From an uncultured Coriobacteriia bacterium (GTDB lineage: Bacteria; Actinomycetota; Coriobacteriia; Coriobacteriales; QAMH01): a stretch of DNA of 64,000 bases. Positions 51,593 to 61,238 of this stretch are shown in pieces. The first letter of the stretch is position 1. Each line of letters opens with the position of its first letter. The position numbers were made by a program, and so were the translations under genes. The notes under the pieces were generated by a model. The model was not told the DNA's origin. It did not search any database and saw nothing but the letters and a program-made list of their open reading frames with translations. The stretch covers positions 59,302 to 123,301 of the forward strand of contig CAOKAE010000005.1 of assembly GCA_948466335.1 (NCBI GenBank). Reading direction: 5' to 3'.

Positions 51593-52300
51593 CTATTTCC
51601 GGATGATCCAGGCGCGCGAGATGCCGGAGACGACGGCACTCTGGCTTCCCCCACGGCACTCGCCGTTCCACGAATCTGCCAGCGGGATGCGCGAGCCGGC
51701 CTTGTAGTTGGCGGGATCGGCGCAATAGAAGGTACCGCTTTCCTCGTCGTAATCGGTGAGCAGCACGGCGTGCGGTACGTTCGGGTCATAGGCGGCGATG
51801 CCCTCGGGATGTTCCTCGAGCAGATCGCGCAGGCTTTCGGTGGTGCCATCCACGTCAATGATGCCGATTTCGTAGCCGCTCGTCTCGAAGGACCACTTGA
51901 CGCCGGCCGACGTCCAGCCATCCGCGCTCACCGAGGAGCGGCCGATGGAGGCCCAGTCGGGATTGTCGTCGAGATAGGCGGCACGACGCACCATCATGGC
52001 CACGGAGGTAATGGTGCAACGTCCCGATCCGTTCTGTGCGAAGTAGAAGTCGCCGGCACGGGACTCGTCGACGAAAGCCTCGCGTTTGGCCGAGGCGATG
52101 CCATCGGTCAGTGCCGTCGAGATCCTCTGTGACAGCGTCTCGCTTTCGCCGACGAGCGAGCTCGCGATCTTCTGGGATAGGGCGGAGATTTCGTCGGCCT
52201 GCGCAGCCGGTGCGGTGCAGAGCAAGGTGGCCAGGGCCAGTAGGGTGCTCGCGAGAAGCACCGCCAACGCGGCATGGGCGCGTGATATGGAACGTGACAT
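51593..52300 (-). CDS. Secreted C39-like papain-fold peptidase
   Basis: A 235-residue exported protein. The ATG at 52300 has AAGG six bases upstream. The signal peptide has a basic start, hydrophobic core (ALAVLLASTLLALATLLCTA), and APAAQA-DE cleavage near residue 36. A helical linker precedes the catalytic part with Cys95 in GRCTITSVAMM, His177 in VPHAVLLTDYD and Asp195 in FYCADP, an arrangement of the C39-like peptidase 2 family. It could process peptides outside the cell; target unknown. Same strand as the NlpC/P60 gene upstream. Confidence 0.83.
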   Translation of the reverse strand: MSRSISRAHAALAVLLASTLLALATLLCTAPAAQADEISALSQKIASSLVGESETLSQRISTALTDGIASAKREAFVDESRAGDFYFAQNGSGRCTITSVAMMVRRAAYLDDNPDWASIGRSSVSADGWTSAGVKWSFETSGYEIGIIDVDGTTESLRDLLEEHPEGIAAYDPNVPHAVLLTDYDEESGTFYCADPANYKAGSRIPLADSWNGECRGGSQSAVVSGISRAWIIRK

Positions 52301-52475
52301 AGTCATCCTTCGGCGAGCCATGTTAGTAGTTCGATTACCGAATCACCCGAACCGGACGGGTTGCTGCAACATGTTAGCGGTTCAGAAGGGATGACGCGTG
52401 TTTTTCGCACGCACGACACATCGTCTGGACGTTTTCTCGACAGCTTCTTCTCGAAACCTACACATTTGCCGACGT

Positions 52476-53555
52476 CTAGAAGCGCAGGGCGCACACCCAG
52501 TTGCCGCCGCTGGCACGACGCACGACGTCGCCGGTGCGAGGGGCATGGATGTAGTTGGTACCACCCGTGGAGATGGCGACGTGGCCGGGGCGCCACAGAA
52601 TGTCGCCGGGGGCGGCGTCACGGGGGTTGAGACGCGCTCGCGCCGCCGCATACTGCGATCGGTCGTAGTGCGGCAGGCTGATGCCGATCTGGGCATAGCA
52701 CCACATGGTGAGACCGGAACAATCGAAGGTGTTGGGGCCCGAAGCGCCCCAGACGTAGGGGCATCCCAGACGCGAGACGGCATAATCGACGACGGAACCG
52801 TTCGTGGGAATACTGGAGCTGGAACTGTAGCCGCCACCACCCGATGACGAGGACGACCCGGAGGAGGGACTCGACATCGAGGGCGTGTAGGCCGCCGATG
52901 CGGCCGCCTGGCGCTGGGCCTCGGCTTCGCGCTCCTGCGCGATGAGCTGCTGGTATTCGGAGCTCAGACTATTGTATTCGGCCTGGTACGCGGCTTCCTG
53001 CGCCTCGATGGATGCCTTGAGCTCGGCCTGCGTGCTCAGCTCCGCCTGCGCGGCCTGCTCGTTCGCGTCAAGCTCCTCCTTGGCGGCGTCGAGCTGGGCC
53101 TTCGTCTCCTTGGCCTCGTTCACGAGGGTGGCATCGTCAGCGTTGAGCTGGTCGAGCATGTCCCAGGTGCTCGCGAAGTCGTCAAAGGAACTCGAACCCA
53201 TGAGAACGTCGAGATAGGAGGTGGCGCCCTCGCGATACATGGCCGTCGCCCTGTTGCCAAGGCGACCCTGGAGCGAGGAGATCTTCGCCGTTGCCTCGTC
53301 AATCTTCACCTGGCATTCCGCGACCTTGGCCGCTGCGGCATCGTAGGCGTCCTGGGCGGCGTTGAATTGGGAGACGGTTTGCTCGAGCTGCGAGGTCATG
53401 GAATCGAGACGGGCCTTGGCCGCCTGCACCTCGGCGCGCTTCTCGGCACTCGTGACGGCATGGGCCGAAGGAGTGGCGACGAGACTTGCGAGACCGGCTA
53501 TGCCCCCGGCGATGGCCGCGCCCAGAAACGCCCTGCGATTCAATGATTCTTCCAT
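52476..53555 (-). CDS. Secreted NlpC/P60 peptidoglycan hydrolase
   Basis: A 359-residue exported endopeptidase. The start at 53555 opens with a twin-arginine-like signal (LNRRAFLGAAIAGGIAGLASL, cleavage after ATPSAHA). Residues ~35-220 are an alpha-helical coiled coil with much Ala/Glu (as in PcsB/RipA-type enzymes). A Ser/Gly-rich linker follows (SMSSPSSGSSSSSGGGGYSS), then the NlpC/P60 domain with Cys279 (DCSGL), His325 (GHVAI) and His337 (YIHAP). It cleaves peptide stems in cell separation, which fits its place after the dcw cluster. Bases 52301-52475 have no gene. Confidence 0.92.
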   Translation of the reverse strand: MEESLNRRAFLGAAIAGGIAGLASLVATPSAHAVTSAEKRAEVQAAKARLDSMTSQLEQTVSQFNAAQDAYDAAAAKVAECQVKIDEATAKISSLQGRLGNRATAMYREGATSYLDVLMGSSSFDDFASTWDMLDQLNADDATLVNEAKETKAQLDAAKEELDANEQAAQAELSTQAELKASIEAQEAAYQAEYNSLSSEYQQLIAQEREAEAQRQAAASAAYTPSMSSPSSGSSSSSGGGGYSSSSSIPTNGSVVDYAVSRLGCPYVWGASGPNTFDCSGLTMWCYAQIGISLPHYDRSQYAAARARLNPRDAAPGDILWRPGHVAISTGGTNYIHAPRTGDVVRRASGGNWVCALRF

Positions 53556-53813
53556 GTTTTTCACCCAAGGTTTCCATTGGTGACGTGTGCTTCTTCGTTG
53601 GGTTCCGTATTTAACCAGCATCCTATGCGGCACACAAGGTTTCGACGCATTCCAGACAATTTCACCATGATTCGCGAAGAGCCTGGCGCTGACGCGAGTT
53701 TCGCCCCCCGCTTGTCATAGCGCGCGGCACATGTCGGTGAAGCATCGTGCCGATGGTATAGAATGGCATTCACATGACAGCCAATGCCCTATCGCACGAT
53801 TGCGGGTGAGAAG

Positions 53814-54155
53814 ATGGACATAGCGAAGCTCCGGGATGCGGGTATCGATTACGAGGATGGTCTGCGCCGCTGCGCCGGCAACGACACGCTCTACGAGCGA
53901 TTGCTGGGCATGTTCGCCCAAGACACCAACTATGCGGAATCCCTCGAGGCGTTCGGACGCCAGGACTGGGACGAGCTCTTCTCTCACATGCACGAAATCA
54001 AGGGCATGAGCAGCAACCTTTCCATGACCAATGTATATGCGGATGCTGCCGAGATTGTCGCCTTGCTGCGCGCGCAGGATTATGACGCGATCGCGTCGGT
54101 CATCGATCGACTCAAGGTTTCCTATACCGCGGCGGTTGACGCCATCGGGGCTTAA
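53814..54155 (+). CDS. HPt phosphotransfer protein
   Basis: A 113-residue histidine phosphotransfer domain. The ATG at 53814 follows GGGTGAGAAG. The site is His60 in HEIKGMSSNLSM, the H-x-x-K-G motif of the four-helix HPt fold. It stands free, without a histidine kinase, and lies 47 bases before the REC-GGDEF-EAL gene. It probably relays phosphate between an unlinked kinase and that REC domain. A TATAGAAT 50 bases upstream of the start may be the -10. The preceding gap (53556-53813) has no other gene. Confidence 0.88.
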   Translation: MDIAKLRDAGIDYEDGLRRCAGNDTLYERLLGMFAQDTNYAESLEAFGRQDWDELFSHMHEIKGMSSNLSMTNVYADAAEIVALLRAQDYDAIASVIDRLKVSYTAAVDAIGA

Positions 54156-54202
54156 CCAGCCATAATCTGAATACACGCAAGACTGTGATGGGACGGAGTG
54201 CC

Positions 54203-55903
54203 GTGCACGATAAGACCATTCTCATTGCCGATAACTCGGTCATCAATCGCATGCAGATGGGTGGCATCCTTGCCTCCGAGTACAACATACTCGAAGCCGA
54301 CAACGGACGCGACGCCCTCGACATCATGAACGAGCATGGAGCAGATGGCATCGACGTCGTCTTGCTCGACCTGCACATGCCCGGACAGACCGGATTTGAC
54401 GTGCTGGCCGAGAAACAGGCAAATCCCGCCATCGCGGACATTCCCGTCATCGTCATCACGGCCGATAGCGTGACAGCCGCCGAGGTGCGTGCGCTCGATG
54501 CCGGCGCCTCGGACTTCCTCATCAAGCCCATCGAGCCCGAGATCATGCGCCGCCGCATCCATCTGGTCATCAACGCCCGCGAGCTCGAGGAGCAGCGCAT
54601 GCGCGTACGCATGCTCGAGGAAGCGGCGTGGATCACCGATCATGACGACCTCACGGGGCTCTACACGCGCAAGGCCTTCCTGCGCGAGATGCAGGACATG
54701 ATCGACGTCAACCCCAGCAACGAGTACATGATCGCGGTCTGGGATTTCGAGAATTTCAAGACGTTCAACGAGCTCTTCGGCACCACGCTGGGCGACAGGA
54801 TGCTCATAACCGCAGCCCATTGCATGGGCGAGCACGTTGCCGGTAGCGGCGTCTACGGCCGCCTGGGCAACGACAACTTCGCCTTCTGCATCGAAGTGGG
54901 ACAGGCGGACGTCGAGGCGATCATGGGGGCCATTTCCGACGACATCAAGGCCCTGCTCGCGCAAAGCAACATCGATTTCACCCCCTCGCTCGTGACGGGC
55001 GTCTACCTCGTCGACGACAACGGCGTGGAGGCGAGCGTCATGCTCGACCGCGCCATGATGGCACGCAACACCGTCAAGGGGGACTACGACCATCACATCG
55101 CGTTCTACAACACCGAACTCACCGAGCGCATGCTCGAGGAACAGGACATCATCAACAACATGGAGCATGCGCTCGACAACGGTGAGTTTCACGTCCAGCT
55201 CCAGCCCGTCCATGACATCGTGACGGGACGTCCCGTGAGTGCCGAGGCCCTCGTGCGCTGGCATCGCCCGGGCCACGGCGTCGTCTCGCCCGGCGTCTTC
55301 GTCCCGCTCTTCGAGGAAAACGGTTTCATCTCCAAGATGGATCATGACATCTGGGAGCAGGTCTGCCAGATTCTCGCCAATCGTCGCGACGAGGGGCTTC
55401 CCGAGATTCCCATTTCGGTGAATCTCTCCAGGCGCAGCATCTTCGACTCGTCCCTCTACGACGAAATAGTTGCCCTCGTCGAGAAGTACGACGTCAAACC
55501 CTCCTTGTTCCGCATCGAGATCACGGAATCGTCGTACACCGAGAACATTGGCCTGGTCATCTCGATGGTCACGCGCCTGCGCGATTACGGCTTCACCGTC
55601 CTCATGGACGACTTCGGCAGCGGCTACTCGTCGTTCAACGCGTTTAGCGACATCCCCGTCAACATCCTCAAGGCGGACATGGTGTTCATGCAGAACCTCG
55701 AGCGCAACCCGCGCGTCGCGAGCATATTCACGTCCATCGTCAACATGGCGCACAGCCTTGACATCCCCGTCATCGCCGAAGGCGTCGAGACGGAGGAGCA
55801 ATACGAGTTCCTCCGTTCCGTGGGATGCGATTACGCCCAGGGCTACTATTGCGCCCGCCCCATGGATCTCGAGGCCTTCACCGCTCACGTCGACGAACAC
55901 TGA
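54203..55903 (+). CDS. REC-GGDEF(degenerate)-EAL c-di-GMP phosphodiesterase
   Basis: A 566-residue cytosolic signalling protein. I prefer the GTG at 54203 with GGAG six bases upstream; GTG/ATG 18 and 15 bases earlier are alternatives. REC (residues 3-120): Asp56 in VVLLDLHMPG, Thr86, Lys108. GGDEF (about 150-275): the active motif reads LGNDNF, not GGDEF, so it cannot make c-di-GMP and probably senses GTP or is structural. EAL (about 300-555): SAEALVRW, NLSRRS, EITES, MDDFGSGYSS, KADMVFM, EGVETEEQ, all key catalytic residues retained. Activity of the EAL domain is inferred to be c-di-GMP hydrolysis controlled by the HPt partner. Confidence 0.93.
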   Translation: MHDKTILIADNSVINRMQMGGILASEYNILEADNGRDALDIMNEHGADGIDVVLLDLHMPGQTGFDVLAEKQANPAIADIPVIVITADSVTAAEVRALDAGASDFLIKPIEPEIMRRRIHLVINARELEEQRMRVRMLEEAAWITDHDDLTGLYTRKAFLREMQDMIDVNPSNEYMIAVWDFENFKTFNELFGTTLGDRMLITAAHCMGEHVAGSGVYGRLGNDNFAFCIEVGQADVEAIMGAISDDIKALLAQSNIDFTPSLVTGVYLVDDNGVEASVMLDRAMMARNTVKGDYDHHIAFYNTELTERMLEEQDIINNMEHALDNGEFHVQLQPVHDIVTGRPVSAEALVRWHRPGHGVVSPGVFVPLFEENGFISKMDHDIWEQVCQILANRRDEGLPEIPISVNLSRRSIFDSSLYDEIVALVEKYDVKPSLFRIEITESSYTENIGLVISMVTRLRDYGFTVLMDDFGSGYSSFNAFSDIPVNILKADMVFMQNLERNPRVASIFTSIVNMAHSLDIPVIAEGVETEEQYEFLRSVGCDYAQGYYCARPMDLEAFTAHVDEH

Positions 55904-55927
55904 AATACACCAAAATCGAATTTTTCC

Positions 55928-55986
55928 TTGCATGCACCAAGTAAAGGTGTATAAACATGTCCATTACATTCGACCATTACATTCGA
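55928..55986 (+). promoter_or_regulatory. Promoter and 13-bp tandem repeat before XRE-cupin gene
   Basis: TTGCAT (55928-55933), 16-bp spacer, TATAAA (55950-55955). Then CCATTACATTCGA occurs twice in perfect tandem (55961-55973, 55974-55986), ending 16 bases before the start codon. Tandem sites just after the -10 fit autorepression by the XRE-cupin protein. Confidence 0.7.
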
Positions 55987-56002
55987 GCAGGAAGGAACCG
56001 CC

Positions 56003-56587
56003 ATGAATCCGAACATCAAGGAAATTAGCAACCGGATTCGCTCGATGCGCGAGGATCTGGACCTCTCGCTTCAGGAAATGGCCGAGGTGACGGGACGCAC
56101 GGTCGCCGAGTACGCGGCGCAGGAGTCCGGCGAGGAGGACCTCTCCTTCACCTTCCTCTACAAGTGCGCGAACATCTTCGGCGTCGATGTCATCGAACTG
56201 CTCACCGGCGAGTCCCCGCACCTGCGCGGCTATTCGCTCGTACGTGCCGGCGAGGGTCTCTCGATTAAACGCCATGCCGGCTTCGAGTACCTGCACAAGG
56301 CACCGCATCTTGGCAACAAGCTTGCCGAGCCCTTTCTCGTCACGATTCCCTATGTCGAGGAGGACCAGGACAAGCCCATTCACCTTTCCTATCACAAGGG
56401 GCAGGAGCTAGATTACATTATCTCGGGCCACCTTCGGTTTTCGTATGAGGGTCATACCGAGGATTGCGGCCCAGGCGACACACTCATGTACGACTCTTCT
56501 CGAGGCCATGGCCTCCTCGCCCTCGATGGCGAGCCCGTCGTACTCCTGGCTGTAGTAATTGAGCCATCCGACAAACAGGTAATCTAG
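56003..56587 (+). CDS. XRE-cupin transcriptional regulator
   Basis: A 194-residue regulator. N-terminal HTH (IRSMREDLDLSLQEMAEVTGR...YAAQESGEEDLSFTFLYKCANIFG, 10-70), C-terminal cupin_2 barrel (about 105-190) with HLSYHKGQELDYIISG and HTEDCGPGDTLMYDSSRGHG. These proteins often sense small metabolites near acyl-CoA metabolism. It is 17 bases before the acyl-CoA ligase gene and probably controls the operon. A related regulator sits at 61897. Confidence 0.9.
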   Translation: MNPNIKEISNRIRSMREDLDLSLQEMAEVTGRTVAEYAAQESGEEDLSFTFLYKCANIFGVDVIELLTGESPHLRGYSLVRAGEGLSIKRHAGFEYLHKAPHLGNKLAEPFLVTIPYVEEDQDKPIHLSYHKGQELDYIISGHLRFSYEGHTEDCGPGDTLMYDSSRGHGLLALDGEPVVLLAVVIEPSDKQVI

Positions 56588-56604
56588 TGTAATGAGAAGG
56601 AACC

Positions 56605-58380
56605 ATGAGAAACATAAACGAACGCTACGTGGAGGAGACCTACGCTAAGGACAAGACGCTCCAGTCGTTTTCGCTTCACTACCCCGACACTTTCAACTTC
56701 GGCTATGACGTTGTCGATGACATAGCCGACCATGACCCGAACCGCCGTGCCATGGTCTGGTGCAATCCGGAGGGCGAAGAGCACGTCTTCACCTTCGCGG
56801 ACATGAAGACCTGGTCGGACAAGACCGCGAACTTCCTCACGTCTCTCGGCATCGGCAAGGGCGACATGGTCATGGTCATCGTGCGTCGCCATTACCAGTT
56901 CTGGTTCATCGCCACGGCACTGGCCAAGATCGGCGCCGTCATGGTGCCCGCCACCTTCATGCTCAAGGAACACGACCTCGAGTATCGCCTCAACAACTCC
57001 CAGGCAAAGGCCATCATCGCGACGTCCGTGGGCGACATCGCCGACATCATCGACAACGTGCGCGATAACTGCCCGAGCGTCGAATCGTTCATCCTCGTGA
57101 ACGGTGCCGGCGGCGGTCTGACGCCCTTGGACGAGGACGGCCGGCCCGACGTGGGAGAGGGCGTGCTCGTGGGCGAGGCCCTGAGCGGACCCGAGGGCAT
57201 CTGTGTCGCACCCGTCGAGCGCGAGGGATGGATCGACTTCAACACGGGCGTGCGCAATGCGCCGCAGGATTTCGAGCGCGTCGATACGGACGTGCACGAG
57301 CCCATGCTCATGTACTTCTCGAGCGGCACCTCGGGCAATCCCAAGATGGTCCTGCACGACTCGACCTACGCCCTGGGCCACATCCCCACGGCCAAGCACT
57401 GGCATAATGTGCGCCCCGACGGCATCCACTTCACCATCGCCGACACCGGCTGGGGCAAGGCCGTGTGGGGCAAGTACTACGGCCAGTGGATCATGGAGGC
57501 CTGCGTCTTCACCTACGACTTCGACCGCTTCCATCCGGGCGAGATTCTCGACCTCATCGAGAAGTACGGCATCACGACGCTGTGCTGTCCGCCCACGATG
57601 TACCGTCTGATGATGCAGGAGGACTTCGAGAGCCACGACCTGTCCTCGCTCGAGTATTCCACCACGGCCGGCGAGGCGCTCAACCCCGACCTCTTCGACT
57701 TCTGGAAGGAGAAGACGGGCCTCACGATCTTCGAGGGCTTCGGCCAGACGGAGACGCCCCTCACCATCGCCAACCTCACGGGTGCCAACCCGCGTCCGGG
57801 TTCGATGGGGCGGCCCAACCCGCTGTACGCGATCGAGATCAAGCGCGCCGATGGCACCCGCTGCGACGTGGGAGAGACGGGCGAGATCTGCATACGCATG
57901 GAGCCGCGTCCCGAGGGCATCATGATGGAGTACTACCGCAATCCCGAAAAGACCGCCGATGCCATCTACGACGGCTGGTATCACACCGGCGACATGTGCT
58001 GGAGCGATGAGGACGGCTTCTTCTGGTACGTCGGGCGCAACGACGACGTCATCAAGTCGAGCGGCTACCGCATCGGTCCCTTCGAGATCGAGAGCGTGCT
58101 GCTTGAGCATGACGCGGTACGCGAGTGCGCCGTGACGGGCGTGCCCGACCCGGTGCGCGGCAAGGCCGTGAAGGCGACCATAGTCCTGGCCGACGGCTAC
58201 GAGCCTTCCGATGCGCTCACCACCGAGCTGCAGCGCTGGGTGAAACGCCGCACCGCGCCGTACAAGTTCCCGCGCATCATCGCCTACGTCGACGAGCTTC
58301 CCAAGACCGTCAACGGCAAGATCCGCCGCGCGGCCATTCGCGATAACGACGAGAACGAGAACAAGGACGGTCTGGTCTGA
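56605..58380 (+). CDS. AMP-forming acyl-CoA synthetase (medium-chain/benzoate-type)
   Basis: A 591-residue ANL-superfamily enzyme, activating a carboxylate with ATP and CoA. P-loop YFSSGTSGNPKMVLHD (~235-250), STTAGEALNPDLFDFW, EGFGQTETPLTI (A5), YHTGDMCWSDEDGFFWYVGR (A7/A8), and the C-terminal lysine in PKTVNGKIRRAAI (A10). The motif pattern is close to medium-chain acyl-CoA (MACS) and benzoate-CoA ligases. Substrate unknown; in context with VOR a branched or aryl acid is plausible. AAGGA precedes the ATG. One-base overlap with the next gene. Confidence 0.9.
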   Translation: MRNINERYVEETYAKDKTLQSFSLHYPDTFNFGYDVVDDIADHDPNRRAMVWCNPEGEEHVFTFADMKTWSDKTANFLTSLGIGKGDMVMVIVRRHYQFWFIATALAKIGAVMVPATFMLKEHDLEYRLNNSQAKAIIATSVGDIADIIDNVRDNCPSVESFILVNGAGGGLTPLDEDGRPDVGEGVLVGEALSGPEGICVAPVEREGWIDFNTGVRNAPQDFERVDTDVHEPMLMYFSSGTSGNPKMVLHDSTYALGHIPTAKHWHNVRPDGIHFTIADTGWGKAVWGKYYGQWIMEACVFTYDFDRFHPGEILDLIEKYGITTLCCPPTMYRLMMQEDFESHDLSSLEYSTTAGEALNPDLFDFWKEKTGLTIFEGFGQTETPLTIANLTGANPRPGSMGRPNPLYAIEIKRADGTRCDVGETGEICIRMEPRPEGIMMEYYRNPEKTADAIYDGWYHTGDMCWSDEDGFFWYVGRNDDVIKSSGYRIGPFEIESVLLEHDAVRECAVTGVPDPVRGKAVKATIVLADGYEPSDALTTELQRWVKRRTAPYKFPRIIAYVDELPKTVNGKIRRAAIRDNDENENKDGLV

Positions 58381-59102
58381 TGGGCCGCCTGCCGGCAAGC
58401 CTCGAGGCAGCCCTCGCCCCCATCACGATCATCGCGGGCCATTACGGTTCGGGAAAGACCAATCTCTCCGTCAACCTGGCCCTCGATCTCGTGGATGACG
58501 GGCGCGAGGTGACCCTCGTCGACCTCGACATCGTCAACCCGTACTTCCGCGCGAGCGAGCAGCGTGCCTTGCTCGAGCAGGCTGGCGTGCGCCTCGTCGC
58601 CCCGGTCTTCTCCGAAGCGGGTACGGGACTCGACGTGCCGAGCCTCACCGGGGCCATCGCGCCCTCCTTCGAACAAGCCGACGACACGCATCTCGTCATC
58701 GTCGATTTGGGCGGAGACGACGTGGGTGCCACGGCGCTCGGCCGGTTTTCGAAGACGGTGGCCGCGCATCCGCACGCGATGCTCTACGTCCTCAATCGCC
58801 ACCGCAACCTCATGGCCGACCCGGACGAGGCGGTCGAGAATCTGCGCGAGATCGAGGCGGCGACGCGCCTGCGGGCAACCGCTCTCGTTGACAACGCCCA
58901 TCTCAAGGGCGAGACCGACGAGGCCGCATTGCGCGACGAGGAAGGATACGCCGAGGCGGTCAGTTCGCTATCCGGTCTGCCGCTTGTGGCAAAGACCGTC
59001 CCCGAAACGCTCGCTGGGGATGGAGAAAGACTATTTACGGGCACGAAATGTGCCCCGTTGGTCTATCCTGTACGCTTATATGTCAAGAATCCCTGGGAAT
59101 AG
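58380..59102 (+). CDS. MinD/ParA-like P-loop ATPase in the oxidoreductase operon
   Basis: A 240-residue SIMIBI-class ATPase. Walker A AGHYGSGKTNLSVNLA (residues 19-34), DLDIVNPYFRASEQ (Mg site), and LVIVDLGGDDVG (Walker B). The deviant-lysine of true ParA (KGGxGKT) is replaced by His/Gly, so it is not a canonical ParA. Similar ATPases occur next to 2-oxoacid:ferredoxin oxidoreductase genes in anaerobes; I know of no proven role. It might help cluster insertion or complex assembly (inference). Overlaps the ligase stop (TGATG). Confidence 0.8.
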   Translation: MGRLPASLEAALAPITIIAGHYGSGKTNLSVNLALDLVDDGREVTLVDLDIVNPYFRASEQRALLEQAGVRLVAPVFSEAGTGLDVPSLTGAIAPSFEQADDTHLVIVDLGGDDVGATALGRFSKTVAAHPHAMLYVLNRHRNLMADPDEAVENLREIEAATRLRATALVDNAHLKGETDEAALRDEEGYAEAVSSLSGLPLVAKTVPETLAGDGERLFTGTKCAPLVYPVRLYVKNPWE

Positions 59103-59126
59103 TCGCGTCGAGAGAGGAGCTTACAC

Positions 59127-59333
59127 ATGGCGAAAATGATCGTTGACGATGCATTTTGCAAGGGCTGCGGCCTCTGCGTCGATGCATGTCCGCTGCATAT
59201 CGTCGAGCTCGACCAGGACAAGATAACGGACAAGGGCTATCACCCGGCACATTGCATCGACATGGATGCCTGCACCGGTTGCTGCTCTTGCGCGCTCATG
59301 TGCCCCGACGTTGCGATCACGGTCTGGAGGTAG
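59127..59333 (+). CDS. 2[4Fe-4S] ferredoxin subunit of oxidoreductase (VorD-type)
   Basis: A 68-residue ferredoxin with two cluster motifs: CKGCGLCVDACPLHIV and CTGCCSCALMCP, each CxxCxxCxxxCP. It is the delta subunit or electron acceptor of the oxidoreductase that follows five bases later. GAGAGGAG precedes the ATG. Confidence 0.92.
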   Translation: MAKMIVDDAFCKGCGLCVDACPLHIVELDQDKITDKGYHPAHCIDMDACTGCCSCALMCPDVAITVWR

Positions 59334-59338
59334 GCACG

Positions 59339-60403
59339 ATGTCAGAGAAAGTGCTCATGAAGGGAAACGAGGTGCTGGCGGAAAGCGCGATGCGCGCCGG
59401 TTGCAAGTACTTCTTCGGCTATCCCATCACGCCACAGACCGAGCTGTCTGCCTACATGTCCAAGCACATGCCCAAGATCGGCGGCACCTTCCTGCAGGCC
59501 GAGAGCGAGGTGGCGGCCATCAACATGGTGTACGGTGCCGCAGCCGCCGGCGCCCGCGTCATGACATCGTCCTCGTCGCCCGGCATCTCGCTCAAAAGCG
59601 AGGGCGTGTCCTACATTGCCGGTGCCGACCTTCCCGCCGTCATCATCAACGTCATGCGCGGCGGTCCGGGCCTGGGTTCCATCCAACCCTCCCAATCCGA
59701 TTACTGGCAGGCCACCAAGGCGCTTGGCCATGGTGACTTTCAGATGGTCGTGTACGCGCCCTCCACGGTGCAGGAGATGGCCGATTACGTCGCCAAGGCA
59801 TTCGATGTCGCAGACGAGTACCGCACGCCGGTCATGATCTTGCTCGATGGCCTGCTGGGCCAGATGATGGAGCCGGTGGAGCTCCCCGAGCCCAAGGCGG
59901 ACATTCCCGACAAGCCCTGGGCATGCACGGGCACCAAGGGCGAGCGCGCACACAACGTCGTGAACTCCCTCTACCTTGACGCGGACCTGCTCGACCAGAC
60001 CAACCGCGAGCGCTACGAGCGCTACGACAAGATCAAGGCGGCCGAGCAGATTTCCGAGGAGTACCTCTGCGACGATGCCGATATCGTCGTCGTGGCATTT
60101 GGCGCCGCCGCCCGTATCGCGCGCAACGCGGTGAACGCCGCCCGCGAGCAGGGCATCAAGGCCGGGCTCTTCCGTCCCATCACGCTGTGGCCGTTCCCGG
60201 TCGACGCGCTCGAGCAGACCGTCGCCCACGCAAAGGGCTACCTCACGGTCGAGATGAACATGGGCCAAATGGTCGATGACGTGCGTCTCGTCGTTGCCGG
60301 TCGCGCCCCCGTCGAGTTCTACGGGCGCACTGGCGGCGTCATCCCGACGCCTGCCGAGGTGCTCGACGCAATCGTCGCCTTCGACCAGAAAGTGGGTGAG
60401 TAG
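59339..60403 (+). CDS. vorB: 2-oxoacid:ferredoxin oxidoreductase, alpha subunit (VorB type)
   Basis: A 354-residue alpha subunit of a VOR/KOR-class enzyme, oxidising a 2-oxoacid to acyl-CoA. MSEKVLMKGNEVLAESAMRAGC, FFGYPITPQTEL, QAESEVAAINMVYGAAAAGAR in parts, SSSSPGISLKSEGVSYIAGADLP, and the C-terminal EMNMGQMVDDVRLV. The ATG at 59339 follows GGAGG inside the ferredoxin stop. The VorB name is the likeliest; the closely related 2-oxoglutarate enzyme (KorA) is hard to separate by eye. Confidence 0.88.
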   Translation: MSEKVLMKGNEVLAESAMRAGCKYFFGYPITPQTELSAYMSKHMPKIGGTFLQAESEVAAINMVYGAAAAGARVMTSSSSPGISLKSEGVSYIAGADLPAVIINVMRGGPGLGSIQPSQSDYWQATKALGHGDFQMVVYAPSTVQEMADYVAKAFDVADEYRTPVMILLDGLLGQMMEPVELPEPKADIPDKPWACTGTKGERAHNVVNSLYLDADLLDQTNRERYERYDKIKAAEQISEEYLCDDADIVVVAFGAAARIARNAVNAAREQGIKAGLFRPITLWPFPVDALEQTVAHAKGYLTVEMNMGQMVDDVRLVVAGRAPVEFYGRTGGVIPTPAEVLDAIVAFDQKVGE

Positions 60404-60404
60404 C

Positions 60405-61237
<833 letters not shown>

Positions 61238-61238
<1 letters not shown>

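Noticed and set aside
54152..55933. 593-codon open frame antisense to the REC-GGDEF-EAL gene
   Set aside because: The sense protein has intact REC and EAL motifs; the antisense translation is a low-information Val/Asp/His-rich shadow.
58380..59102. Chromosome-partitioning ParA
   Set aside because: It lacks the deviant-lysine Walker A, has no parB neighbour, and lies in a metabolic operon.
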